Source: CAZYQW01 sp964649825
GTDB lineage: Bacteria > Planctomycetota > B15-G4 > JADJEK01
Assembly (NCBI GenBank): GCA_964649825.1
Contig: CAZYQW010000045.1
Location: 1-64,000, forward strand
Direction: 5' to 3'
Length of the DNA stretch: 64,000 nt
The notes under the pieces were generated by a model. That model saw only the letters and a program-made list of their open reading frames with translations, made no database searches and was not told where the DNA came from. The translations under genes were made by a program, and so were the position numbers. Each line of letters starts with the position of its first letter. The first letter of the stretch is position 1. Below are positions 53,760 to 62,688 of this stretch, one piece after another.

Positions 53760-56243
53760 ATGCGGCGACGACTCGATTCCGATAGCGAACCCGTGACGAT
53801 CCTCGAGCCGCAAATGCCCTCCCCACGTTCCACCGTGACGATCGAGAGCTTGAAGCAATCGATCCTCCGATACTCCCGTTACGTCCTGGGGACCGAATGG
53901 GAGGGACTCTCGGGCCGCGAGCGATTCCTCGCGGTCTCGCTGGCGGTGCGGGATCCGATCATCGATTCCATGCTCGGCTGGCAGCGGACGTCGTGCGCCA
54001 ACGGAACGAAGCACGTCTACTACCTTTCCATGGAGTTCCTGCTCGGTCGAGTGCTCGGCCACAACCTGCTGAACCTCGGCATCGAGGATCGCTGCCGGCG
54101 CGCTCTCGAGGAGCTCGACTCGGATCTCGACGACCTCCTCGAGCTCGAGAAGGACCCCGCGCTGGGCAACGGCGGGCTCGGACGGCTGGCCGCGTGCTTC
54201 GTCGATTCGATGGCGACCCTCGGGCTCGCCGGCTACGGCTACGGCATCAACTACGAGTTCGGGTTGTTCCGCCAGGCGTTCAAGGACGGCTACCAGGAAG
54301 AGCACGCCGACGTCTGGCGTTCGCCCGGCACTCCGTGGCTGATCGTGCGACCCGATTTCGCGCACGAGATCCCGGTCTACGGCGAGGCGACGCGCACGAC
54401 GCGTTGCGGGCCGGGCGAGTGGACCGGCGCGCGTACGATGCTCGGCGTGCCGTCCGACCTGCCGGTCGTGGGCTTCGGCGGCCGCACCGTGAACTACCTG
54501 CGGCTCTACGCCGCGCACTCGTCGACCGAGTTCGACATGAAGATCTTCAACACGGGCGACTACCTGCGGGCGGTCGAACGGAAGCTCCGCTTCGAGCGGA
54601 TCTCGAAGGTCCTCTACCCGTCCGACGACATCCCCGAGGGCCGCGAGCTGCGCCTCCTGCAGGAGTACTTCTTCGTCGCGTGCGCGCTGAAGGACATCGT
54701 CGGCCGCCACGGCACGTCGAAGGAGGCCCTCCGCGCCCTGCCGCAGCACGCTGCGATCCAGTTGAACGATACGCATCCCGCGCTCGCCGTCGCCGAGCTG
54801 ATGCGGATCCTGGTAGACGCGGCGGGACTGCCGTGGGACGAGGCGTTCGAGATCACTCGCCAGACGATCGCGTACACGAACCACACGCTCATGCCGGAGG
54901 CGCAGGAGCGATGGCCGGTCGCGATGATCGAGAACGTGCTTCCGAGGCATCTGCAGATCATCCTCGACCTGAACGAGCGGTTCCTCGAAGAGATCGAAGC
55001 GCGCTGGCCGGGCGATGAGGAACGCCGGCGCCGGCTCTCGCTGATCGAGGAGAACGGCGACCGATCGGTCCGGATGATGAACCTCTCGATCGTCGGCAGC
55101 CACTCGGTGAACGGCGTCTCCGAGCTCCACTCGAAGCTGCTGACCCAGAAGCTCGTCCCCGACTTCCACGCCCTCTGGCCGACGCGATTCAACAACAAGA
55201 CGAACGGCGTGACCCACCGCCGGTGGCTGCTCAAGGCGAACCCGGATCTTGCCCGGCTCATCAGCGCGCGGATCGGCGACCGGTGGATCCAGGACCTCAC
55301 CGCCCTGCGCGCGCTCGAGTCGTTCGCCGACGATCCCGAGCTGCACGCCGAGTTCGTCGCCGCGCGGCGCCGCCACAAGGACCGCCTCGCTCGCATCATC
55401 CACGACACGACCGAGGCGACGATCGATCCGGCCGCGTTGTGCGACGTACAGATCAAGCGCATTCACGAGTACAAACGCCAGCTCATGAACGCGCTGCGGA
55501 TCGTGCACGATTACCTCGCCCTCGTCGACGACGGGAAGACGCCGGCCGTCCCGCGCACGTACGTCTTCGGCGGCAAGGCGGCGCCCGGCTACGCGGCCGC
55601 GAAGCGGTTCATCAAGCTGATCAACGACATCGCGGCGACGGTGAACGCGGATCCGAAGGCCCGCGATTGGATGAAGGTCGCGTTCATCCCGGACTACCGG
55701 GTCACGCTCGCGGAATGGCTGATCCCCGCCGCCGACGTGAGCGAGCAGATCTCGACCGCCGGAATGGAAGCGTCCGGTACCGGCAACATGAAGTTCATGA
55801 TGAACGGCGCCCTGACGGTCGGCACCCTCGACGGCGCCAACATCGAAATGGCCGAAGAGGCCGGCCGCGAGAACCTCTACATCTTCGGGCTCACCGCCGA
55901 GCAGATCGAGGCGCACCGCCGCGACGGCACGTACCACCCCGCCGCGGTCGTCGCGGCGGACGCCGACGTCGCGCGCGTGCTCGCAGCGCTGAAGGCCGAT
56001 CGGTTCAACCGGCGCGAACCGGGCCTCTACAAGGACCTCGCCGACGGCCTACGCACGAACGACCCCTACTTCGTCCTCGCCGACCTGCGGGCGTTCATCG
56101 AGATCCAGTCGGCCGTCGCGACCGACTTCCTGAACCGCCCGGTCTGGATGCGAAAGTGCCTCCTGAACATCGCCCGCTCGGGCAAGTTCTCGAGCGATCG
56201 AACGATCCGCGAGTACGCACGGGAGATCTGGGGAGTCGCGTAA
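53760..56243 (+). CDS. glgP: glycogen/maltodextrin phosphorylase
   Basis: The product has 827 residues, the standard size. It releases glucose 1-phosphate from alpha-1,4-glucans. The PLP lysine lies in 'EASGTGNMKFMMNGALTVG'. Other signatures are 'YYLSMEFLLGRVLGHNLLN', 'DPALGNGGLGRLAACFVDS', 'YGYGINYEFGLFRQ' and 'TNGVTHRRWLLKANP'. The start is either 53760 or the ATG at 53814; neither has a strong ribosome site. No other glycogen genes are in the window. Confidence 0.95.
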   Translation: MRRRLDSDSEPVTILEPQMPSPRSTVTIESLKQSILRYSRYVLGTEWEGLSGRERFLAVSLAVRDPIIDSMLGWQRTSCANGTKHVYYLSMEFLLGRVLGHNLLNLGIEDRCRRALEELDSDLDDLLELEKDPALGNGGLGRLAACFVDSMATLGLAGYGYGINYEFGLFRQAFKDGYQEEHADVWRSPGTPWLIVRPDFAHEIPVYGEATRTTRCGPGEWTGARTMLGVPSDLPVVGFGGRTVNYLRLYAAHSSTEFDMKIFNTGDYLRAVERKLRFERISKVLYPSDDIPEGRELRLLQEYFFVACALKDIVGRHGTSKEALRALPQHAAIQLNDTHPALAVAELMRILVDAAGLPWDEAFEITRQTIAYTNHTLMPEAQERWPVAMIENVLPRHLQIILDLNERFLEEIEARWPGDEERRRRLSLIEENGDRSVRMMNLSIVGSHSVNGVSELHSKLLTQKLVPDFHALWPTRFNNKTNGVTHRRWLLKANPDLARLISARIGDRWIQDLTALRALESFADDPELHAEFVAARRRHKDRLARIIHDTTEATIDPAALCDVQIKRIHEYKRQLMNALRIVHDYLALVDDGKTPAVPRTYVFGGKAAPGYAAAKRFIKLINDIAATVNADPKARDWMKVAFIPDYRVTLAEWLIPAADVSEQISTAGMEASGTGNMKFMMNGALTVGTLDGANIEMAEEAGRENLYIFGLTAEQIEAHRRDGTYHPAAVVAADADVARVLAALKADRFNRREPGLYKDLADGLRTNDPYFVLADLRAFIEIQSAVATDFLNRPVWMRKCLLNIARSGKFSSDRTIREYAREIWGVA

Positions 56244-56408
56244 GGAGCGGGACGCGACCATTCGGGACTTCAGTCTCGCCGCCTCGTCAGTCCACTTAAT
56301 GGATTAATTCGTCAAGCACCCGTCGGCCCCCGCCGATGACTCCCAGGCCGGCACACCGCGATCGCGCGCGATCGAGGCGGTAGCCGTTACACCTTTGGAG
56401 TCCACAAC

Positions 56409-57767
56409 ATGCGTTGCATCGTCCTGTTCCTCGCGCTCTGCGGCGCCGCCCCCGCCCTCGCCGGCGACGACGGGATCGCGGCGCGGGGACAGCAGCTTCT
56501 CGAGGAGCGGGAGTTCGAGGCCGCGGCGGAGCTGCTCGAACGGGCGGTCGCTGACGCTCCCTCCGATCTCGACCTTCACTTCCTCCTGGGGCTCGCCCGC
56601 TTCGGCGCCGGGCAGCTCGAGGCGGCCGAAGCGCCGTTCCTGGCCGTGGCCGCCGCCCGGCCGAACGATCCCCTCCCCCACGAGTTCCTGGGGCGCCTCT
56701 ACTTCCGCCTCGACCGCTTGGTCGAGGCCGCGAACTCGCTCGAGCGCGCGGCCGCCACGGGGCCGCAGGACGGTCGAACGCAGAACCACCTCGGGATCGT
56801 GCTCATGCACATGCAGCGCTACGAGGAGTCGCTCGAGGCGTTTCGACGCGCGATCGAGCTCGACCCGAGCTACGCGGTCGGCCACTACAACGTCGGCGTG
56901 CTCTGCGTCGTGCTCGGCGACCCGCTCGGCGGGCGGCTCCATCTCGAGGAGGCCGCACGCCTCGACCCGTCCGACGCCGACCCGCCCGCCGCGCTGGCCG
57001 AGCTTCACCGCAAGCGGGGTGACACCGAGGCGGCGCTCTCCTGGTTCGAGGAGAGCGTGCGTCGCGAGCCGTTCCGATCGGAGCTCTGGCTCGAGGTCGG
57101 CCTCACGGCGCGCGAGCTCGGTCGTACGATCGAGGCCGAGGACGCGCTCCGCACCGCGTGCGACCTGCCGTTCGCCAGCGCCGATCCGTACCTCGCGCTC
57201 GGCCAGATGCTCGCCGGATGCGGTCGAGTCGACGAGGCGAACGCGAGCCTCGCTGAGGCGGCGGCGCGCGCCGGCGACGACGTGGTCGCGCACCTCACGA
57301 TCGCCGGCATCGCCGAGGACATGGGCGCCGACGAGCTCACCCGCCGCCACCTGCAGGCCGCGGTCGGTCTCGGGGCGTCCGATCCGTCCGACCTGCGCCG
57401 GCTCTCCGAGACGTGCGAAGGCCTCGGCGACGCGGACGGCGCGCGCACGGCGTTCGAGCTGCTCGTGCTGACGAACGAGGGCAAGCGGGCGTCGATGCTC
57501 GCGATCGCCGATCGAATGGCATCGTCGAACGTCAACGGCATTCGTGACGTCGAGCAGGGCTACGCCCTCGCGCGCGCCCTCGCCGACGGCGGCCGGACCG
57601 CGACGGCGCTCTTCATCCTCTCCCGCGCCGCGGCCGCGATGGGGCAGCCGGCCGAGGAGGCCGCGCACCTGGAGGAGGCGGCCGGTTTGTGCGAGCCGGG
57701 CGAGCCGACGTCGACCCTGCTGCTGCGACGCGCGCAGGCCGCACGCGAAGTCGCGAGCCGCCGGTAG
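56409..57767 (+). CDS. exported tetratricopeptide-repeat protein
   Basis: The product has 452 residues with a signal peptide ('MRCIVLFLALCGAAPALAG'). About ten TPR-like units follow, e.g. 'REFEAAAELLERAVADAPSD', 'GQLEAAEAPFLAVAAARPND', 'QRYEESLEAFRRAIELDPSY' and 'YAVGHYNVGVLCVVLGD'. It is probably a periplasmic scaffold for protein assembly; partners are unknown. TTTGGAG precedes the ATG. It converges on another TPR protein. Confidence 0.85.
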   Translation: MRCIVLFLALCGAAPALAGDDGIAARGQQLLEEREFEAAAELLERAVADAPSDLDLHFLLGLARFGAGQLEAAEAPFLAVAAARPNDPLPHEFLGRLYFRLDRLVEAANSLERAAATGPQDGRTQNHLGIVLMHMQRYEESLEAFRRAIELDPSYAVGHYNVGVLCVVLGDPLGGRLHLEEAARLDPSDADPPAALAELHRKRGDTEAALSWFEESVRREPFRSELWLEVGLTARELGRTIEAEDALRTACDLPFASADPYLALGQMLAGCGRVDEANASLAEAAARAGDDVVAHLTIAGIAEDMGADELTRRHLQAAVGLGASDPSDLRRLSETCEGLGDADGARTAFELLVLTNEGKRASMLAIADRMASSNVNGIRDVEQGYALARALADGGRTATALFILSRAAAAMGQPAEEAAHLEEAAGLCEPGEPTSTLLLRRAQAAREVASRR

Positions 57768-57825
57768 CAGCCCGGCTCGAGACTCGGCTCGCGCAACGGC
57801 TCGAGCGCGGCGGCCGGCTCTCGGA

Positions 57826-60369
57826 CTACTCGACGTCGAGCAACGCGCGCGCGCGCGCGGCCACGTCGTCGCGTCCCTGGGCCTCGGCGCAGCGCATCGC
57901 GAGTTGGAACGCCGCCTGGGCGGCGTCGCGATCCCCCGTTCGGTCCAGCGCGAGGCCGAGGTGGTAGTGCGCGAACGGGTTGTTCGGCAGGAGCTGGGCG
58001 GAGACCGAGAGGTAGTTTCGCGCGCGGGCCGGGTCGCCGTCGGCGAGGGCGGCGACTCCGGCCTCGTACGCGCGCTTCGAGTGTCGAGTCAGGGGCGAGC
58101 CGTCCAGCCCGGGCACCTCGTCGAAGATGTTGCGCAGGAGCGTCGGAACCGTGCCGAGCTCGTCGAGCGACGGACTGAGGTCGAGCACGCGTACCCAGCG
58201 CGCGTATGCGGTCGCCGTATTCCCCTTCAGCCACGCGCCGAAGCCGGCGTTCTTGCACGCGGCCGCGCGCGCGCGCGTGATGTCCGGGACCGGCAGCCCG
58301 CTGCGCTCCGCCTCGTCCAGGAGCACGATGAGCTCCTCGTAACGCTGCGCGTTCCCCAGGAGGCGAGCGAGGCGCTGCGTCGACTCCGCCTCGACGTCGG
58401 TGCCGTAGGAGAGCGCGAGGCGCGAGAGCTCCTCGGCGAGGCCGGCGTCGTTGCGGTCCTCCGCGAGCTGCGCGATGCGCCGGTAGAGCTGACCGAGCTC
58501 TTCCCCGCCGCCGCGCAGGCGGTGGACGTCCGCGCACAGCTTCGCCGCGACGTCGGCCGCCCCGATCAGGTCGCCGCGCGCGATCTGCAGCTCGGCGGTC
58601 ACCAGGCGAACCTCTGGATCGTCACGCCCCGCGATCCGGCTCGCCGCGTTCAGCTCGCGCTCGCCGGCAACGTCTTGACCGCGGGAGAAGTACAGCTTCG
58701 CGAGCTCGAGGTGCGGCGCCGGAAGGTCGGGACGAACGCGCGCGCATTCCTCGAGATCCTTCACCGCGTCCACGCCCTGGCCGAGCACCATCCGGAAGCG
58801 CCCGCGATCGAGCCACGCCCGTGCACACCTCCGATCCGCGTCGATCGCCTCGGCGAAGCGCTCGCGGGCACGCGTCAACTCTCGATCGCGCCGGTCCTCG
58901 CTCGCGGCGGTGCCGGGCCCAGGACGGTACGCCCGCACGATGTGCGCGCCCGCCGCGCGGACGAGGAGTTCGGCCCGTTCGCGATCGGACGCCATGGCAA
59001 GCCGGGGCTCGAGGATCGCCAGCGCCCGCGTCGGCTCGCCGAGGCGCAGGAGGACGTCGAGCCGCGCGATGAACGCTTCGGCGCCGGCCTCTCCGTCCGG
59101 GGCGGCCGCGGCGGCCGCACGTTCCAGCAGTTGCAACGCGGGCTCGTTCGCTCCGTGGAGCGCCGCAGCGACGGCGAGATCGCGGTCGACGACCGCCTGG
59201 CCGGCCGAGCCGCTCGGACGGACCGACAATCGCGATTCGACCAGCGCCTCGACCTCGGTGCTCGGGGCGTGTGCGAGAAACTCCCGCAGCGCCGCCCGCG
59301 CGAACGGGCTCGACTCCGCGGCGACGGGGTCGGCGTCGTAGGCCCGCACGAACCAGGACGGGGCCGGCGATGCCGCGACGGCGCGGATCGTCACCGTCGC
59401 GAGACACGACAGGAGGGCGAGCGCGGCGATCGAGGCGACCGCGACTCGAGCCGGCGATCGTTCGACGTCGTCCCCGACGCCGCCGATCCAGAGCGCGAGC
59501 AGCACGGCCGGGACGAGCGCGGCCGTCGCGCCGAGCGCCTCGCCGGTCCCGACTACGGCGAGGACGGCGAGACCGACGGCGGCAAGCGTCGCCGTCGCGA
59601 CCCAACGTCCCCCGAAGCGCCGCTCGGGCGCGACCAGGAACCCGAGCAGCACGAGCCCGAGGACGACGGCGGCGAGCCAGACCACCGGCGCGGCGGGAAC
59701 CGCTGCGACCGGTCGCAGGGGCACGACGGCGCAGAGCACGCCGATCGCCGCGTCGAGCGGTTCCGTCCCGGGGACATCGATCGTCGGGCCGCGCGCGGCA
59801 CCGCTCCAGATCGTGCCGAGCCAAGGCCCGCCGAGCGCGCGAGCGACTCCATAGACGAGGAGCAGGAGCGCTCCCTTGTCCATGCTCGGTACGCGCTCGA
59901 GCAGAACGAGGCCGGCCAGGGCGGCGAGCAGCGCGCCCGACGGGGCGACGAGGACGCCCGCGAAGAGGAGCAAGATTCCGGCCGCGATGGTGGCGGTCCG
60001 CTCCCGCGTGGAGAGGAACGCCCCGAGGCCGACCGCGGCGACGCCGGCCAGATCGAGCCGACCGGACGCGTCGACCACCGCCACGAGCGCGGCGGGATGG
60101 GCGAGCAGTACGAGCCCGGGAAGAAGGGCCGACAGAGGCGCCTGACCCATCCCGCGGCGCCAGAGCAGGAGGAGAAGCGCCGCGGCCCCGAGCAACGCGT
60201 AGCCGGGCGCCGTCGGGCCGACGGCGGACGGCGCCGGCGGGGCGAGCGCCTCGGGGAGCGACGGGGCGGGCGGGAGCCGGTCGGCGCGCGCGCCTTCGCC
60301 GTGCTGCAGCCAGAGACCGATCGTCAGGGTGACGAGCACGATCACGGCAAGGAGTGAGGCGCGGTTCAC
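57826..60369 (-). CDS. polytopic membrane protein with C-terminal TPR domain
   Basis: The product has 847 residues from a GTG at 60369 with GGAG upstream. About ten hydrophobic helices fill residues ~1-330 (e.g. 'ASLLAVIVLVTLTIGLWL', 'PVVWLAAVVLGLVLLGFLV'). The soluble C-terminal ~500 residues are TPR-like ('LPAPHLELAKLYFSRGQDVA', 'NPFAHYHLGLALDRTGDRDA'). The layout recalls O-antigen ligase/Wzy-like or PMT-like TPR membrane proteins, but I see no diagnostic motif of either. Function unknown. Confidence 0.8.
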   Translation of the reverse strand: MNRASLLAVIVLVTLTIGLWLQHGEGARADRLPPAPSLPEALAPPAPSAVGPTAPGYALLGAAALLLLLWRRGMGQAPLSALLPGLVLLAHPAALVAVVDASGRLDLAGVAAVGLGAFLSTRERTATIAAGILLLFAGVLVAPSGALLAALAGLVLLERVPSMDKGALLLLVYGVARALGGPWLGTIWSGAARGPTIDVPGTEPLDAAIGVLCAVVPLRPVAAVPAAPVVWLAAVVLGLVLLGFLVAPERRFGGRWVATATLAAVGLAVLAVVGTGEALGATAALVPAVLLALWIGGVGDDVERSPARVAVASIAALALLSCLATVTIRAVAASPAPSWFVRAYDADPVAAESSPFARAALREFLAHAPSTEVEALVESRLSVRPSGSAGQAVVDRDLAVAAALHGANEPALQLLERAAAAAAPDGEAGAEAFIARLDVLLRLGEPTRALAILEPRLAMASDRERAELLVRAAGAHIVRAYRPGPGTAASEDRRDRELTRARERFAEAIDADRRCARAWLDRGRFRMVLGQGVDAVKDLEECARVRPDLPAPHLELAKLYFSRGQDVAGERELNAASRIAGRDDPEVRLVTAELQIARGDLIGAADVAAKLCADVHRLRGGGEELGQLYRRIAQLAEDRNDAGLAEELSRLALSYGTDVEAESTQRLARLLGNAQRYEELIVLLDEAERSGLPVPDITRARAAACKNAGFGAWLKGNTATAYARWVRVLDLSPSLDELGTVPTLLRNIFDEVPGLDGSPLTRHSKRAYEAGVAALADGDPARARNYLSVSAQLLPNNPFAHYHLGLALDRTGDRDAAQAAFQLAMRCAEAQGRDDVAARARALLDVE

Positions 60370-60563
60370 GGACGGCTCCAGCTGGAGAAAGGCGATGGAT
60401 GGAGTCGGAGCGAATCAGAGCAGAACGACGCGGCTCGTGCCACGACCTCGACTCCCGACGTTCGACGAGCACCGCGTTGCGCCGCGCGACCGAACGTGCG
60501 TGCCCCGAGCGCGGGGATGTGGGACCGCGGCAAGTTAGGAGCACGGACGCTCGACCCACTCGA

Positions 60564-60576
60564 TATGCTCCGCGCC
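60564..60576 (+). promoter_or_regulatory. -10-like hexamer directly before mtaB
   Basis: TATGCT (60564-60569) is followed by seven bases and the ATG of mtaB. No Shine-Dalgarno sequence is present, which fits a leaderless transcript. Confidence 0.35.
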
Positions 60577-61845
60577 ATGGAACGGTTCCGGATCCTCGAC
60601 CACGGCTGCAAGGTCAACCGCTACGACGGCGAGGTGGTTCGCGCCGAGCTGCGACGGTTCGGCCTCATCGAGACCGACGGCGACGGCCCGGCCGATCTCG
60701 TGGTCCTGAACGCCTGCGCCGTGACCGATCGCGCGGTGCAGAAAGGGCGCCAGGCACTCCGGCGGCTCCGGCGCGAGCACCCCGGCGCCCGACTCGTCGT
60801 CACCGGCTGCATGACGGCAACCGACCGAACCGGCTACGGCACGATCGATTCGGGCGTCCTCGCGGTTCCGTCCGGCGAGCGGGAGACGCTTCGCCCGCGC
60901 CTCGAGGAGTTTCTCGGCGACGCGGTCCCCGCGCGACCCGACGGCGCGCTCGCGCTCGACGACCGGTCGTTCGAGGACCGCACGCGCGCATTCCTGAAGG
61001 TCGAGGACGGGTGCGACGCGAAGTGCGCCTTCTGCGTGATTCCCAGGATCCGCGGCGGAGTGCGGAGCCGCCTCCGACACGAGATCCTCGCCGAGTCCAC
61101 GGCGCTCATCGGACGCGGGTTCAAGGAGCTCGTGCTCTGCGGCATCCACCTCGGCCACTACGGCCGCGACACAAGCGACTGCGTCCTCGATCTGGTCCGC
61201 GCCGTTGCCGCGCTGCCCGGCGAGTTTCGCGTCCGGCTCAGCTCGCTCGAGATCACCGAGGTCGACGAGCCGCTCGCCGAGACGATCGCCCGCGAGCCGA
61301 AGATCGCGCCGCACCTCCACGTTCCGCTGCAGAGCGGCGACGACGGCGTCCTGCGCGCGATGCGGCGTCCCTACACGGCCGCACGCTACCTCGAGCGGAT
61401 CGCGGCGGTGGAAGCGACGAATCCCGCGCTCGCGCTCACGACCGACGTCATCGTCGGATTCCCGGGCGAGACCGAGGCCGACTTCCGCCGCACGATCGAG
61501 GTCGCGCGGCAGGCGCGGTTCTCGCGGATCCACGTCTTCCCGTTCTCCCCGCGCGCGGGGACCGAAGCGGCGGCGCGAGCCGATCGCGTCCCGGTCGAGG
61601 TCGTACGCTCAAGAGTCGCTCGGCTCCTGCGCGAGGAGCGCCGACTGCGGATCGAGTACGACGGGCGCCTGATCGGCACCGAGGCAACGGTCCTGGTCGA
61701 ATCGAGCGACGGGCGCGAAAGCTCTGGACTTTCCGAACGGTACCGTCGCATCCGGTTGCCGGGGGGGTACCCGACGTCTACGTTCGTCCGTTGTCGTGTC
61801 GTCGGCCGGTCCGGCGATGATCTCATCGGAGAAGGTTGCTCGTGA
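60577..61845 (+). CDS. mtaB: tRNA t6A37 methylthiotransferase MtaB
   Basis: The product has 422 residues. The N-terminal MTTase domain has cluster cysteines in 'LDHGCKVNRYDGEVVRAEL', 'LNACAVTD' and 'VVTGCMTATD'. The radical-SAM motif is 'VEDGCDAKCAFCVIPRIRGG' (C-x3-C-x2-C). 'HLHVPLQSGDDGVLRAMRRP' and 'DVIVGFPGETEADFRRTIE' are family signatures. The short N-terminal 'GCKVN' loop fits MtaB rather than MiaB ('GCQMN'). It adds a methylthio group to t6A at position 37. The C-terminal TRAM-like part is short. The stop overlaps the next start (GTGA). Confidence 0.92.
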   Translation: MERFRILDHGCKVNRYDGEVVRAELRRFGLIETDGDGPADLVVLNACAVTDRAVQKGRQALRRLRREHPGARLVVTGCMTATDRTGYGTIDSGVLAVPSGERETLRPRLEEFLGDAVPARPDGALALDDRSFEDRTRAFLKVEDGCDAKCAFCVIPRIRGGVRSRLRHEILAESTALIGRGFKELVLCGIHLGHYGRDTSDCVLDLVRAVAALPGEFRVRLSSLEITEVDEPLAETIAREPKIAPHLHVPLQSGDDGVLRAMRRPYTAARYLERIAAVEATNPALALTTDVIVGFPGETEADFRRTIEVARQARFSRIHVFPFSPRAGTEAAARADRVPVEVVRSRVARLLREERRLRIEYDGRLIGTEATVLVESSDGRESSGLSERYRRIRLPGGYPTSTFVRCRVVGRSGDDLIGEGCS

Positions 61846-62678
61846 CGGAGCGCGACGAGCGGGCGCTGCGCGCCCTCCTCTACCAGCTCGAGTCGGACCG
61901 TGACTTCGGGATCGAGGAGTGGGTCGTCCCTCGGGGACGGACTCCACCGCTCCGTGCCGCGTCCGCGCCGGTGCCGTCGCGAGTCGCGTCGGCGCCGGCC
62001 GAGCCGCCGCCGATCCCCACCGGCGGCGTCCGCGTCGGCCCGCTTCGCGAGCGGCTCGGCCCCGCCGACGCACGAGCGCGGCTCGAGGAGATCGACCGGG
62101 AGGTGCGCGTCTGCATCCTTTGCAAGCTCCACGGAACGCGGACCCACGCCGTCCCGGGCGAAGGGAACGTCGGCGCGGATCTCATGTTCGTCGGGGAGGG
62201 CCCGGGCGCGGACGAGGACCGCTCCGGACGGCCGTTCGTCGGGGCGTCCGGCGAGATGTTGACGCGCATCATCGAGGCGATGGGGTTCTCGCGCGAGACC
62301 GTCTTCATCGCGAACATCGTGAAGTGCCGGCCCCCTGGGAACCGCGATCCCGAGCCCGATGAAGTGTCGTCGTGCGCGCCGTACTTGGACCGCCAGATCG
62401 ACGTCGTCCGGCCGCGCGTGCTCTGCGCGCTCGGCCTTCCGGCGACGCGCCACCTCGTCAAGGTCGAGGGCGGGATCTCGAAGGTCCGCGGGAAACGCTT
62501 CGAGTACCGGGAGATCCCCGTGATCCCGACGTTCCATCCCGCGTACCTGCTTCGCAACCCGGCCGGCAAGGCCCAGGTCTGGCAGGACGTGCAGCTCGTG
62601 GCAGCCCTGGTCGAGGAACAGGGCGGCGTGATCCCGTTCCCCGAACGCCTCGCGGCGGCCCGGGGCGGACGGACCTGA
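61842..62678 (+). CDS. family 4 (iron-sulfur) uracil-DNA glycosylase
   Basis: The product has 278 residues from a GTG at 61842 that overlaps the mtaB stop. A ~75-residue Pro/Ala-rich N-terminal extension precedes the catalytic domain. Cluster cysteines occur in 'VCILCKLHGTRTH' (C-x2-C), 'VKCRPPGNRDPEP' and 'SSCAPYLD'. Motif A is 'FVGEGPGADEDRSGRPFVGA' and motif B is 'IPTFHPAYLLRNP'. It removes uracil from DNA. Confidence 0.93.
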   Translation: MTERDERALRALLYQLESDRDFGIEEWVVPRGRTPPLRAASAPVPSRVASAPAEPPPIPTGGVRVGPLRERLGPADARARLEEIDREVRVCILCKLHGTRTHAVPGEGNVGADLMFVGEGPGADEDRSGRPFVGASGEMLTRIIEAMGFSRETVFIANIVKCRPPGNRDPEPDEVSSCAPYLDRQIDVVRPRVLCALGLPATRHLVKVEGGISKVRGKRFEYREIPVIPTFHPAYLLRNPAGKAQVWQDVQLVAALVEEQGGVIPFPERLAAARGGRT

Positions 62679-62688
62679 AGGAGTCGGC